Assembly (NCBI GenBank): GCA_949128115.1
Contig: CASBRS010000021.1
Coordinates: 1 to 64,000 of the forward strand
Source of the DNA: Anaspis maculata
Taxonomy: Eukaryota > Arthropoda > Insecta > Coleoptera > Scraptiidae
DNA: 64,000 nucleotides
Direction of reading: 5' to 3'
Of the stretch, positions 1 through 10,789 are shown piece after piece. Position 1 is the first letter of the stretch, and every line of letters starts with the position of its first letter. The position numbers and the translations under genes were made by a program. Under the pieces are notes generated by a model. The model worked only from the letters and a program-made list of their open reading frames with translations, was not told the origin of the DNA and did not search any database.

Positions 1-46
1 ACCCAGCAAGAATTTTCGTTTTTGAGGCGCTGCACTCCTCCCGCCG

Positions 47-115
47 ATGGCGATGGCTTCTCGAGTTACACTTGATCTTCTGCCGGAGAAGTCCAAAAAG
101 AAAAAGCATGAGAAC
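47..115 (+). CDS. possible first coding exon, lysine-rich (weak)
   Basis: An ATG at 47 opens 23 codons ending in a basic run (KSKKKKHEN). The next bases, GTAGGT, could be a splice donor. The stretch is more GC-rich than its surroundings, which is why it stands out. No downstream exon could be matched in the following kilobases, the family is not recognised, and the window edge prevents checking what lies upstream. It could equally be chance. Confidence 0.2.
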
Positions 116-1059
116 GTAGGTATACCTATACTTAGCTGAAAAATCCAAGGTGGAAGCCTTCTACTTTGTGGTCCGTGTTTTCCATGCTGAAGACAACCCT
201 TTCAGTCAAGGACGACACGGATTTTACCGCAAAGTTACAGCCTACGTAAAGAGACAGGCAGACGGATACCTACAAACCAAAATATTCATTCGGCTACACG
301 TTTTATGATGGCAATCTTGTATCGAAAACGGCTATTCAAATTTAGTATTCGCCTGCCCCCTCAAGAAAACTGAGCACGGAATTCTAAGAAATAGGAATCC
401 GGCCAGAGCCGTCAACGCACATAACCTCACTTTTGGAGTTTCGAATATGTGTATTTTCCACTGACGTATTTCAAAGCAAACAATTCAACGAGAAGCTTGA
501 TAAGTGAAACCATACACCCTTCCCCGCCTTTGGGGGTGTCCCAAATGTCTCTGAGCTGTGCATTTCAACAAATTTATTAGTTTGTGACATTTAATAATAA
601 TTACAGGCATTTGTTTTTTGACGCTTAAAAAACCAAGGCCCGAGGTAAAAGTAAAAGTAAAAATTTTACGCCCTCGGGCTAAATGAGCCACTTTACGCCT
701 GAAAATGAGGGTAAAAAGGCTCACTTCACACCCGGTCGTGTAAAAACATTTATAAACACCCAGTACTTTTCTTAGGCCTTTTAAATGAAGCATTGCGTAT
801 CTTGTTGTTGTGTCCCAAAAGGGGTAGTTTCTAGGGGATGTGGAGGCTCCAATGAAAATCTTCGCAAATAAACCCCAGAGCCGATAGCAAATGGGTTCGG
901 CGCGTCTAACAATTTTCAGAAAAGGTCCCAGAAGACTCCAAATGAACCAAGAGGTCTGAATAAGTCAAGGAGGTTAGAATAAGTGCTCAAAATTTATGGA
1001 ACTGACGTTGATATGACAATAGTAGATGACAAATTTGGCGATAATCGACGAGGCGAGAG
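116..1059. other. intergenic, no gene seen
   Basis: AT-rich sequence with no convincing reading frame on either strand. The 102-codon minus frame at 485-793 has no recognisable domain and biased low-complexity composition. No tRNA or other RNA gene was noticed. Confidence 0.5.
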
Positions 1060-2795
1060 TCGGACTGCCTAGCGAGTGATTTGCAAGGAGGTTATAATTA
1101 TAGCAGGAGGGAGCATGAGCTCAAAAAAGTGAAGCCATGTGACGTCACGTTCTGTGTATGCAATCCGCACATGGACCTGTTCTTAAACTGGACTTATAAT
1201 ACCGTATATCGCCATGACTCCAGTAGAATGCCGACATGTTCGTTATCCCTAGGGACTTTCATTTTCCACCATTAACATTGACCGTTCTGCTATAATGACT
1301 TTTCTCTGATGGCGACATGACATCGCAGTGTGAAGTTTAGGTTAGGTGTCGAAATGACATTTTCAAATTAGCTTGAGAGGCATAGCCGTTTTATTTCGAT
1401 CGCTTGCAGCGTTTTGTACGTACATGTGTTCATAGGTTCCGGTAATTCAAAAGAAGGGACGATGTTCCGTGTCAAAAATTGTTAACTGAAGTGTGTTGAA
1501 TACACGGTGTGCTGTCGGGCACTAGGCCGTTCGGCTTTTTTGTTTATGTTCCCCAATGGCTGGCAATCGCCATTCTTTGTGTTTTTCTGTATTCTGTAAC
1601 GAAATAGTAGAATTTCATTCAATAATTGATTGACGGCAATCTTACTTGTGGAAAGAAAACACTCTCAAGGCCCGAGCTGTGGTCCAGTAGGAAGTAGCAG
1701 CTGTGGTTTGTGCTGCCGAAATGACTGTGCTTGCGCGCCTTCTACCGTGCATTGTCTTTCGCAGAACTACGGATAATAAGTAATGAAATCCACAGAATAT
1801 TCTTATTAAACGAATTAGGGAGTTATAAAACACACCAAACTCGAATTTGACACCACAAATCCGAAAACTTCCCACGTTGAAAAAACGAAACTGTCAAAAT
1901 GACGTTTCTGGTGCAGGGATCACGCTTTCTGGTGCAAAGCTGATAAATCGCAACCGTGATCCCTGACCGCAACTGCGTTGATTTTGAAGCAACCTTCGAT
2001 AAATTCGCAAGACAGTGACTCTCAAAACTTCATGACTGTTTCAACTTGCGAAGTAAAAAACATATTATTGTAAATTGAATCTGTTATTATAAAATAATAT
2101 TATATCCATAAATATTTATAGTACAAAATGTGCCGATGCAAGTTGCAGATTTTCTATAATCTTTTGAGAACTTCTGTTATGATAACGATGATGGTAGCGC
2201 CCGTGTGGCGTCATTTGTTGTTTGGTCGGGTAGGGTGATCAGCAGTCCATTTTAAATACAGGTCCATGAATCCGCAACATACGAACCACACGAAGGCACA
2301 CGAGTTACAGAAGTCTATCCCACACCTCCTTGATCCCACAGAATTATACAGCAAAGTGACAGCATCGTTCGTTTTTATGGTTAAATTTTTTCATTTGTCA
2401 GTTTCGCACTTCAATGTGGCATTTTCAATCGCTTTTAGGGCTTTCGAATGGGAAACCACTGCGGTTGCCTTCTAGAAACATTTTTTTCAAGCAGAGGACA
2501 ATCCAAAATAGGAAATACTGTTGCATAAGTAAGTGCACCTAGCGATGATAAATTTTGAAGTTACGAATTTTCCCAATTCAAGGTTTGCATCTCCGAATGA
2601 TTGATTATATTCTCTGCGACGTGTGCCCTTGTCCAGTGCTTAATTGAAAAGGACATCACCGCCTCGCAAACTTATGGAATACCAAACAAATGAAAAGCTC
2701 GAGCAAGCCAAAGGCCAAAGTATGCGTCCTCTGCACTGCACACTGCACAGCTGCTGTGTATCTACCTGTTTAACTTAGTATATGTACCAATATTA

Positions 2796-2815
2796 TTGTA
2801 CGTACGTACGTACCT
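2796..2815. repeat. short TACG/GTAC microsatellite
   Basis: A run of alternating GTAC/ACGT tetranucleotides followed by a TG-rich stretch. It is a simple-sequence repeat with no other feature attached. Confidence 0.6.
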
Positions 2816-3229
2816 ACGTGTGTGTTGTGCTAGTGTGCACCTACACTGATAATTCATAATAATAAAATGGAAGAAAGTCAAATAATAGGTAAGCAAGAGT
2901 CAAAAACTTCACAAAATTTTGATAATATTGGTTTTATCTTTTCAAATTTAAGGATGCCTATCTTTTGATTCCACATGCACGATTGAAGAGAAGATACTGC
3001 CTTTAACTTGAGAAGAAACTAAACAAAGAAAAGAAGTCACTTGAAATATGAGCGTCTCGACCTAGTCCACCTGCAAGTGGATGATTTGATGAAGTGGAAG
3101 TGCACTACTGGTGGCCTTCGAAGAAGTAATGGAACGATAGAGTGAATATTTCCAAGAGTTACTGACTGCACAACCAAGATACACTGATGAAGACGACATT
3201 AATTAAAAGAATACGATCGAAGCCAGAAA

Positions 3230-4165
3230 TGGAAGGACGGTAAGAGAAGACCTGAAATAAGCAATCCTGAAATTATGGAAGCAAAGCTCCTGGACATGAT
3301 AAATTCACATCAGAGATGATAAATAGCTTAGGAGAAGAAGGAAAAAGGTTGCTGCTGGAAATCTACCATAAAGCATGGACAGACAAAGGGATCTCTTATA
3401 AGTGTGCAAACCATAGGAGCATTACCTTGCTCAACATGCCAATGAAAATATACAAATACTGGGAAAGAAACTGAGTAAGACAATTGAGCCAACGTTGCTT
3501 AACACTCAGAGTGGACTTCGAAAAGAAGGTAGCGTGCAAAGCTCCATCTTCACAGTGCAACAAATAATTCGGAGAGCACGAGGAGTGAAATAGAAACTAA
3601 TTAGTGCCATAAAAAGTCTGTACAAGAATACCACCAGTAATATGTACTACTATGTACATTGCACTGTACTATGCAATGAACAAGAGACATTGATAAACAA
3701 AAAAAAGTAACAAAGAAGACTATAAGCTGAAAGTATATAAAACAATTTTCAGATCAATACTGACTGATGGCCCACGGAAGTGAGACACAGAGGTCTTTAT
3801 CTTAGAGAATACAGAAGGAGCGTGAAGCAATAGGAATGAAGTATATGCCTGCGAAGTAAGAAAAAAACATACACTGACACTGAAGAGACACAATTCGTAA
3901 CCCTGAGTATGAAAAGAGCTAAAGATGAAGCCTGTAACGAAATTTCTGGATAAGAGACAACTGTTGGCGAAGACGCCTACAAAGCATGAATGAGGACAGA
4001 CCAGTAGAACAGATATGGAAAGCAAGAATGACAGGGAAAAAAAATCAGAGAAGACAGAAAGAAACATGGGACGTAACATAAGGACAAATAGTAACAGAAA
4101 ATTGACTGAACTGGAATGAAGGAAAAACGCTGATAAAGACAAGAGACGATGAGCCAAGCTCATAC
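3230..4165 (+). pseudogene. decayed non-LTR retrotransposon (LINE) RT and C-terminal region
   Basis: Frames broken by several stops and indels still read like a LINE reverse transcriptase: KCANHRSITLLNMPMKIY near 3400-3460 matches the conserved block before the finger/palm region, and GLRKEGSVQSSIFTVQQIIR near 3512-3575 matches the following GFRKGRST-like block. Around 4000-4070 a basic stretch (RPVEQIWKARMTGKK) resembles the RPR-rich tail after the RT in such elements. There is no intact frame. The clade cannot be decided. It lies inside the large inverted repeat of 1.06-5.08 kb. Confidence 0.6.
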
Positions 4166-4257
4166 ATCAAGAAAAATTTGATAATGTCGAGAAAAAAAAA
4201 AGAGTTCTATTGTTGATATTTTATGAGAATGTTAAATTTTTATTTGTATTATTCACA

Positions 4258-4599
4258 CTACACCGCAAAATAAAAGTATATTGATGAATATAATACAAAT
4301 ATCGACTGCCACATCTTGTCATCATCGGTGTTGCACCTCTTCTGTTTCCTCTCAATCCTTGTCATCCATTCCAGCCCCTTTTCGTTTTCTCCCAACAATT
4401 GACGTAAAGTTTTGCCCTCCTTCAGCAATTCCTGACAAGACCTCAAGTGCTCCATCGTCTCTACCTCCATTCCACAACACGACATACCCTGGTAGTTATT
4501 CGACGTCAGTGCCCTCGTCCAGTACCTCATCACCACACCAAAACCTTGCAAATCGTTGCTTCCAGCCTTCAAGTTCGGATTAGACGTGCATCTAGGCAC
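4258..4599 (-). pseudogene. LINE C-terminal zinc-knuckle fragment
   Basis: A 113-codon frame with a cysteine/histidine cluster of the form C-C-G-x6-H-x4-C (within SCCGMEVETMEHLRSC), followed by a charged helix. This resembles the C-terminal CCHC-like motif after the RT in several LINE clades, where hydrophobic residues and an HL..C ending are conserved. It runs opposite to the LINE debris just upstream, so it is from a separate insertion or a rearrangement. No RT lies next to it. It is most likely a dead fragment; a host zinc-finger exon is less likely. Confidence 0.4.
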
Positions 4600-4972
4600 T
4601 TTGTCTTGTAGCTCCTTGTATTTTTGGTTTGGAATATCTAGGGTCTTGTACTTATCTTATTTCCCTTCACAAGCTTCTGTTCGTCTCTGTTCCTGCTTTC
4701 TACTTCTGCTGCGCTATGCCCTTTCGATTTTTCTGTTTAAAAAACTCGTTTCTGAGCAGCGACCGCTGGTGGTCTCGGCATCCAAAACCCATAAAAGCGA
4801 CTGAATCCGTCATTATGAAAATGAGAAATTGGCAAACGAAAAACACAAACACAAAAACTGACTGGTTCTGTCACTTCGCTTTCGCAGTGTCAGATTCGTG
4901 ATTCTGTGGGATAGACCTCTGTGTCAGTTACTCGAGTGCCTTCGTGTGGTTCGTATGTTGCGGATTGCATAC

Positions 4973-5597
4973 CCAAATACCGCTTTCCCCCTACCCCGAC
5001 CCGCATCAAATTTCCTCGCCTACAAGCTGGGTTACGTTCCCTCCTGCTATTATAACCTCCTTGGTGATTTGCGGTATTTAGCCCGAAATTTCACGGGCAC
5101 GAATGGCACGAACACAAAACTGGTGCTGCCGGCGGCCAGTCTTGCAACTCGTACCTGCGAATCCGTCCTTAATCTAGCATGGAAATCAGGAGTTTCTTGT
5201 CATCAATTTTTCTTTGTTAAATCGATAGCTGAAAATCTGCAGGTTTTGACTTTTCCTAGCTCGCGCAGACGCATGAGTTCCATCCCCTAGCTTTGCGAAC
5301 CTACAGCGCATGTCGTGCCATTGAATATCGCATATTCAATTTTGACGTTATTTTGAATAAGCATGGCCACACGATTGTCATCGGTGTAAACTTTCATGAG
5401 GCCGCAACTGTACATCTAGCAAAGTCAAGTAGGTACAGAAAAAAGAAAACAACGAGACAATAACAACAACAAAATAATAACAAATATATCTATCTGACAT
5501 TTGCGTCAATAAAATAATTTTGAATAGGTACCTAGAGAATTATGTTGTGTCAGTTTTTCATCAAAACTCCTGTGAAAATCCTATATATCAGTCAATA
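4973..5597. other. outer arm of the inverted repeat and upstream region of the Ly6 gene
   Basis: This stretch holds the outer right arm of the large inverted repeat (to about 5080) and then AT-rich sequence before the Ly6 start codon at 5598. The 130-codon plus frame at 4898-5290 runs through the repeat arm and has no domain. A promoter for the downstream gene should lie here, but no clear TATA or initiator could be singled out. Confidence 0.4.
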
Positions 5598-7559
5598 ATG
5601 AATATCCTAATATTTTTTTTTGGTCTCATCCTGGGCCTGCCCCAAGTTTACAATGATATTCGGTGCTACAAATGCGATGATTTTCTGGGGAAAAAACGCC
5701 CTTGTGAAATTGACGTTGATAGGGAGGAGCACAGAGTTCATTGCGATAGTGCGAAGAATACTCACTGTGTCCTGATTTTTTATCCTCAAAGTAAGTTCAT
5801 GCATGATATTTTTTTAAGACTCCATTTCTTCCTTTTTATCATAAATAGTGCAAGCGGTACGCAAAAGGATAGCGCATTTTGGAGTAGAGTAGAGGAGATT
5901 TTTTGCATGGACGTACTTCACACAAAAACAAGCGATTGGATCCGCAGAACTCAATATTTTGTCCCTTGGAGGAGGGGGGGGGAGGGGGGCATTGAGAAGC
6001 CTTCCAAATTTTCAAGATGCAAGAACTTTTCACAAAACGATCATCGGATATCGTCATGTATGTCATGAAAAAAGCTTAAGGATTGCGATGGCTTTTCGAA
6101 TACCTTGCGAGCCAATCAGAAACGTTGCGCTCTGCGTTGCGGTTGCTTTGCGAGTGCTGCGAATTTTCATTGGGCAGGCATGAGGGTCTGTAGAAAATGT
6201 GTTCAGCAATTGTCGCCGTGTCCTTTACATTCTTCATTAGGTACTTGAAAAAAATTTTCGGCAGCGGTAAAAGAAAAAACTTTTATTTTTTCTTCAGTGG
6301 AAGAAAACGATAAATTCATATGTTTTGTCGCGTTGCCAAACAAATCGCATTCCGTAAGCCGAATTATGAAGAAATTTTTTTGCAGTGGTATTTTCCAAAG
6401 AAGTAATGACCTCTTCATCAGTACACCGTACACCTTTTTAAAGAGCATTTTTTCTATGTTCCTACTGGATAAGGCTTAATTTTTGTAGGTATGAGAAGCT
6501 TGAACGCTTTTCTTAGTAATTTCGACGCAACATCGCTTTGAAACGCACAAGGGAGCCCCTAGGAGGATGAGAACCCTATCTTTTTTTCTGCTGAGCCGTC
6601 AAATTTTTGGGATGTTGGTTTTGTAGTAGGGGAAACGCGTGAATGAATTTGATCTGACCAGCGTGATTTGTTTCTGATGGAAAATATGAGTGCTTATACC
6701 TAACGAGTCTGCGTTTTGTGGTACTGCAATAAAACTCGGCATAGAAGCATATTTTCTGTTGAAATCGAACCGCCTGCGCCTGCAACTTGGATTGAATATT
6801 GGTCCGCGTCTCTTCCACTATAAAATCAAGATACAAAATAATCTTTTTGGGCTCCCTTGAGCGTGTCATGTTGCGTCAAAATTACCAAAAAGAGTTCGAG
6901 ATCTCCATTCCTGTAAAAATTACGACTGATATCTAGTGAGGACATGAAGAAATGCTCTTGGAAGAGGTGTAGGTACCTAGTGAAAAGGTCACCACTTCTT
7001 TGGAAAATACCATTGCAAAAAAATTCCTCTATAATTAGTCTTACGGAAGCGATTTAGTTGGGAACGCAACAAAACATATATTTATCGTTTCCTTCCATAG
7101 AATAAAAAATAAAACAGTTTTGCATCTTGAAAACTTGGACGACCTTCATTGGCCCCCTTAGCGACAAAATATTGAGTGTTGCGGGTCAAATATCATTACT
7201 CCTACTTCAAAATGCAGTATCGATGTGTTTTTAGATGTATACCGCTTCCACTACGAGCTATCCTGTTTGGGACATTTTCTGACTTAATTTTGATTTTTTC
7301 AGGAAGTGGTGGCTCTCCCAAGGTAATGAGACAGTGCTCTGAAGCGGATTGGTGCAGCGTGTTACAATTCAAGGTAGATAATTGTACGACTTGCAGTGAG
7401 GATTTCTGCAATGGCAATACCTATGACTCTCGCAGTAGCTCTCGCAACGCTGACGGCCCGAACGCCGACGGCCCGAACGCCAACGGCTCATTTGGAATTA
7501 TACCGTCGGTGTCAGTGATTTTGAGTTTTGCCATTCTGATGATATTCGTTCTGTTCTAA
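5598..7559 (+). CDS. Ly6/uPAR-domain, probably GPI-anchored protein (two exons)
   Basis: Exon 1 is 5598-5790, ending at a strong donor (CAAA|GTAAGT). Exon 2 is 7303-7559, after acceptor TTTTTTCAG. The split is after codon base 1 in both, so the frame joins to 149 residues. The protein has a signal peptide (residues 1 to about 19), then IRCYKC, ten cysteines in total and a terminal DFCN. That is the five-disulfide pattern of three-finger Ly6 domains such as the insect Quiver/Sleepless-like group. After the domain come a degenerate NADGP repeat and a hydrophobic C-terminus (IIPSVSVILSFAILMIFVLF) without a tail, typical of a GPI signal. I chose the ATG at 5598 over the in-frame one at 5520 because it starts the signal peptide. 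It would act at the cell surface; the partner is unknown. The single intron is filled by a palindrome. Confidence 0.75.
5849..7251. mobile_element. 1.4-kb foldback (long inverted repeat) element filling the Ly6 intron
   Basis: The left half of the intron is matched by its reverse complement in the right half. The pairs are 5849-6032 with about 7110-7251, and 6278-6560 with about 6845-7110; the pairing continues more weakly to a centre near 6700. Shared stretches include GGTATTTTCCAAAGAAGT and CTCAATATTTTGTC. The left arm carries about 240 bp (6035-6275) missing from the right arm. No reading frame for a transposase is seen. It is either a foldback transposon or an old hairpin-forming duplication. 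Confidence 0.7.
7449..7490 (+). repeat. 15-bp coding tandem repeat (NADGP units)
   Basis: Three imperfect 15-base units encode NADGP, NADGP and NANGS in the stalk between the Ly6 domain and the C-terminal hydrophobic segment. The unit length keeps the frame. It is probably a flexible spacer that can vary in copy number. Confidence 0.7.
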
Positions 7560-7599
7560 GACCACCCTCGAAGATCGCCAATGTATTTTGATTAAAAAA

Positions 7600-7623
7600 A
7601 ATAAAGAATCATAATAAAATAAA
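7600..7623 (+). terminator. polyadenylation signals of the Ly6 gene
   Basis: AATAAA occurs at 7600-7605, 7613-7618 and 7618-7623, which is 41-64 bases after the stop codon at 7557-7559. This is the expected place for 3'-end formation of the Ly6 transcript. Confidence 0.6.
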
Positions 7624-7718
7624 CATTCAACATCAGTTTTTCGTTAGCCGTCAGACTCGACTTCCTTCTTATTGTTTTCATACCCACTAGTAATGCCCCT
7701 ATTCATAGTGGGTTTGGT

Positions 7719-7845
7719 ACAACTTATCGACACCCAACTCACCGACAAGACAACTAATCGACAGGACAACTCATCAACAAGACAACTCTTTGACAGGACA
7801 ACTCGCCAACAGGACAACTCACTGACAGGAGAACTCACCGACATG
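7719..7845. repeat. 16-bp minisatellite, about 8 copies
   Basis: Imperfect direct units of ACAACTCACCGACAAG (variants with ATC, TTT, GCC and GG endings) follow one another for 127 bases. One early unit is a base short. The small frames on both strands here come from the repeat. Confidence 0.8.
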
Positions 7846-8060
7846 AAGCATTGCGCCCGAGCATGACCGGGCCTATTGGGGCTCTAAAGGACACTTCAAG
7901 ACACAAGGGGGCTCAGCAAGACTTTGAATCCTACAGTGTATACACAATTCGTTTGTATTTTTGTCCTATTGGATGTAGTCTGGTGGTTAAGCATTCTAAC
8001 TATGCATTTTGAGCTTAAGCAATGCGCTTTTGGGGTTTGATTGGGGGTCCCTCAACTTTA

Positions 8061-9716
8061 ATTTCAAGAGTTGGAGACATCGGTGCACTCGATGCGGAGG
8101 GGGTCTGGGGGGCCCTTAAAAGTTGAAGGTGCGAGGCTTCCCACCAAATCACCATACCACCACGTAATTCCTACGGGGAGGCCATCAAACGACTCTAACC
8201 TGTACATTGACAACATTTGTTACCATGTCCAAATAGTTCTTCACACTGAAAAAAATTAATTCTTATGACAGAACGGAAAAAACAGTTTTTCTCAATTCTT
8301 CATCCCCACAACGAATAAACTGCCAAGTGTGGTGTCATTTTGAAGTAAACGGCATCCTCTGATTCCATTCACTGAGTCAAAATGTTTGTGAGACCACCGT
8401 GCAAAGAATGGCACGCCAAGAAGTGAACATTTTCAAGCACCTCATTCAACAGTAGTTTCTTGGCTGTTACCAATCGATATGATTGATAATTTTGTCATGG
8501 ATCAATAACTTGAACTCTTTTGTAACGGTAATGCATGTGCATGACACGAGCGTGAAGGCCTGGGAACATTTTTTTTCTCCAGCGGTCGAATTTTTTTTCA
8601 CGCCTACTGAGCGTCAGTTCGCAGGGCTCAGGTAGGGAGCATTTGGATAGCTTTGGAACTCGCTTTGGAAGCAAAATTTTCATATCTATCTGAATATTTG
8701 AGCAGTTTAATTCTGGAAATTGATTTATGAATCATCAATGATTGTTTTGCCGGTCAGTACCCACATGGGGGTTAACTGCAGAAGTGATGGCTAACGGCGG
8801 AGGGAATTCAACGCCCAAGATCTTATTCTCTGCCACTCTGACAGTCATTTTTACGGTTGTTTTTATAAAATTATTTCTTCTCCAAGCATAAGAAAACTTA
8901 CACGTACGAAATGATAACAACCTTGAAGGTTGGTAGAGGAAAAAAGAAAATTACACTTTGAAAGTTGAATGCCCTCCGTCGTCAGCTATGATCTCTGTGC
9001 AGTTAATCCCCATGGGGGTACCTAGTGACCGTCAAAATAATCTTTGATGATTCTCAGATCAGTTTCCAGAATTATGCTACTCAGCTTCATAGACAGATAT
9101 GAAAATTTTGTCTCCAAACCTATCCAAACGCTGCCTGCCTGAGCCCAACAAACTAACGCTCAGTAGGCGTGGAATAAATTCGACCGCTGGAGAAAAATAT
9201 TTTTTCCAGGCCTTCACGCTCGGGTCGAGTTTCATTCACATGCATTACCGTTACAAAAGAGTTCAAGTTATTGATCCATGACAAAATTATCAATCATATC
9301 GATTGGTATCAGCCAAGAAACTACTGTTAAATGAGGTGCTCAAAAATGTTCACTTCTTGGCGTGCCATTCTTTGCACGGTGGTCTCACAAACATTTTGAC
9401 TCAGTGAATGAAATCAGAGGATGCCGTTTACTTTAAAATGACACCAAACTTGGCAGTTTATTCGTTGTGGGGATGAAGAATTGAGAAAAACAGTTTTTTT
9501 CCGATCTGTAATAAGAATTAATTTTTTTCAGTGTGAAGAACTGTTGGGACAAGGTAACAAATGCTGTCAATGTGTAGGTTAGAGTCGTTTGATGACATCC
9601 AAGTAGGAATTACGTGGTGGTATGGTGATTTGGTGGGAAGCCTCGCACCTTCAACTTTCAAGGGCCCTCCAGACCCCCTCCGCATCGAGTGCACCGATGT
9701 CTCCAACTCTTGAAAT
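8061..9716. mobile_element. 1,656-bp near-complete palindrome (foldback element) with TA flanks
   Basis: The sequence from 8061 (ATTTCAAGAGTTGGAGACAT) to about 8885 reappears inverted from 9716 back to about 8890, with only scattered mismatches and almost no loop. Both ends are bordered by TA (8059-8060 and 9717-9718), consistent with a TA target duplication as in Tc1/mariner-type MITEs. The same 62-codon frame occurs on the plus strand at 8071 and on the minus strand at 9706, a mirror artefact of the palindrome. No transposase is encoded. Confidence 0.85.
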
Positions 9717-9718
9717 TA

Positions 9719-10480
9719 TCGCGGTCGTTTTATTATTTTAGCGTTGTCGGGCTTTTGGCCTTCATCCAATATTTGCGTCTTTCAGCACTTACCTTACTTA
9801 GGCATAGGTACGTCAGGTCAGGATGGCTTTAAACGAGATACGAACCCGCGATAAAGCCGGAACAAGGCGTTCCTTGTTGGTTTGGGCATGGGCACATCTT
9901 CACAGATGTTTTAATCTTTTTTATATCCTTGCAAATAGGGTAAATAATAATTAAACGCTTTCAAGTGCTGAACTAAGCTATATCTATTGAATAATAAGTT
10001 GGTATGGTACAAGTTGACGAGAGAAATACTCGTTGCGAACATGAATTAGGTATGCAATATTTTTACAACTTATTTAACATAGGTACTTATTCACTTTTGG
10101 TTTTTAAGCTACGCTAACGAGACAACAAAGTAGATACCTGCACATGGGATATTATATTTCTAAACATTGATAAATACATGCTTATTTAATTTTTGGGATG
10201 GAATACGACCGAGACACACAAGTCAAATATCCGTACATGGCAAAACCTTTTTTAGCAGAGTAAAATTTTGACTAACCTGTTCCATTCATGGTTGATTCGG
10301 CTTTTGGTCTTTAATTTGCGGCTTCTGTTTCAGTGGACTTTTTCTTGGTTTAATTTTTAAACTTGGAGGAGTTTTAACTGTTCAACTTTGTACTTGGAAA
10401 ATATGCTGGAAACTGGTAGCTCACTGCTCGACGACTGGGAATCAACTCTATATTCCTCTCTGACGGGGTGGGTTTATATA
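9719..10480. other. intergenic, nothing recognised
   Basis: No gene, repeat array or clear regulatory site could be supported here on either strand. Confidence 0.4.
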
Positions 10481-10504
10481 CGTTCTTTGGCAGGCTATTT
10501 TTCC

Positions 10505-10775
10505 ACTAAACGGGTTCTCCGAACAGGGGGAGAAATAAGAATTCAGGGAAAAACAAAAGGTCAACTTATACATTCCGAGAACAGGGGGGTGGGTTATTAC
10601 TTCTCAGAAGAAGAGAGAAGTGCGACTCTCTTTGATTTTGCCTTCTAGCGCGGTTTTGTGCGCATTGCGTGGGTAGAGGTAGGTGGAACTTATGCATTCC
10701 GAGAACAGGGGGTAAATTATGGATTCGCCGTTTTTGTTTTACGACAATAATGTATTCCGAGAACAAGGGGTAGAT
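10505..10775. repeat. cluster of TTCCGAGAACAGGGG motifs
   Basis: The motif ATTCCGAGAACAGGGGG occurs near 10573 and 10695. A diverged copy (TCTCCGAACAGGGGG) lies near 10509 and another (TATTCCGAGAACAAGGGG) near 10753. The two best copies and the last keep TTCCGAGAA, which fits the STAT-type consensus TTCNNNGAA. Spacing is irregular (about 64, 122 and 58 bases). It may belong to the U3 part of the retroelement LTR to the right, but this is not shown. Confidence 0.55.
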
Positions 10776-10789
10776 TAATGGATTCGTAG

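Larger units (their letters stand above)
1062..5080. repeat. nested long inverted repeat enclosing LINE debris
   Basis: The segment near 2262-2500 is found again as its reverse complement near 4735-4972; the shared part includes ATGAATCCGCAACATACGAA and its continuation. Further out, the segment around 1078-1115 (AAGGAGGTTATAATTATAGC and flank) returns inverted at about 5030-5072. The left arm is interrupted by about 1.1 kb (1120-2260), which itself shows no gene. The arrangement is that of an old foldback or long-TIR element with later insertions. Arms are diverged, so exact ends are uncertain. Confidence 0.6.

Noticed and set aside
4281..4583. 100-codon plus-strand Ser/Thr-rich frame
   Set aside because: It is antisense to the cysteine/histidine LINE fragment and has composition expected from that strand.
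4898..5290. 130-codon plus-strand frame as a gene
   Set aside because: It runs across the inverted-repeat arm, has no domain, and its amino acid content is that of random sequence.
8071..9706. The same 62-codon frame on opposite strands at 8071-8259 and 9518-9706 as a gene pair
   Set aside because: It is the mirror image caused by the palindrome; there is no domain and no longer frame.
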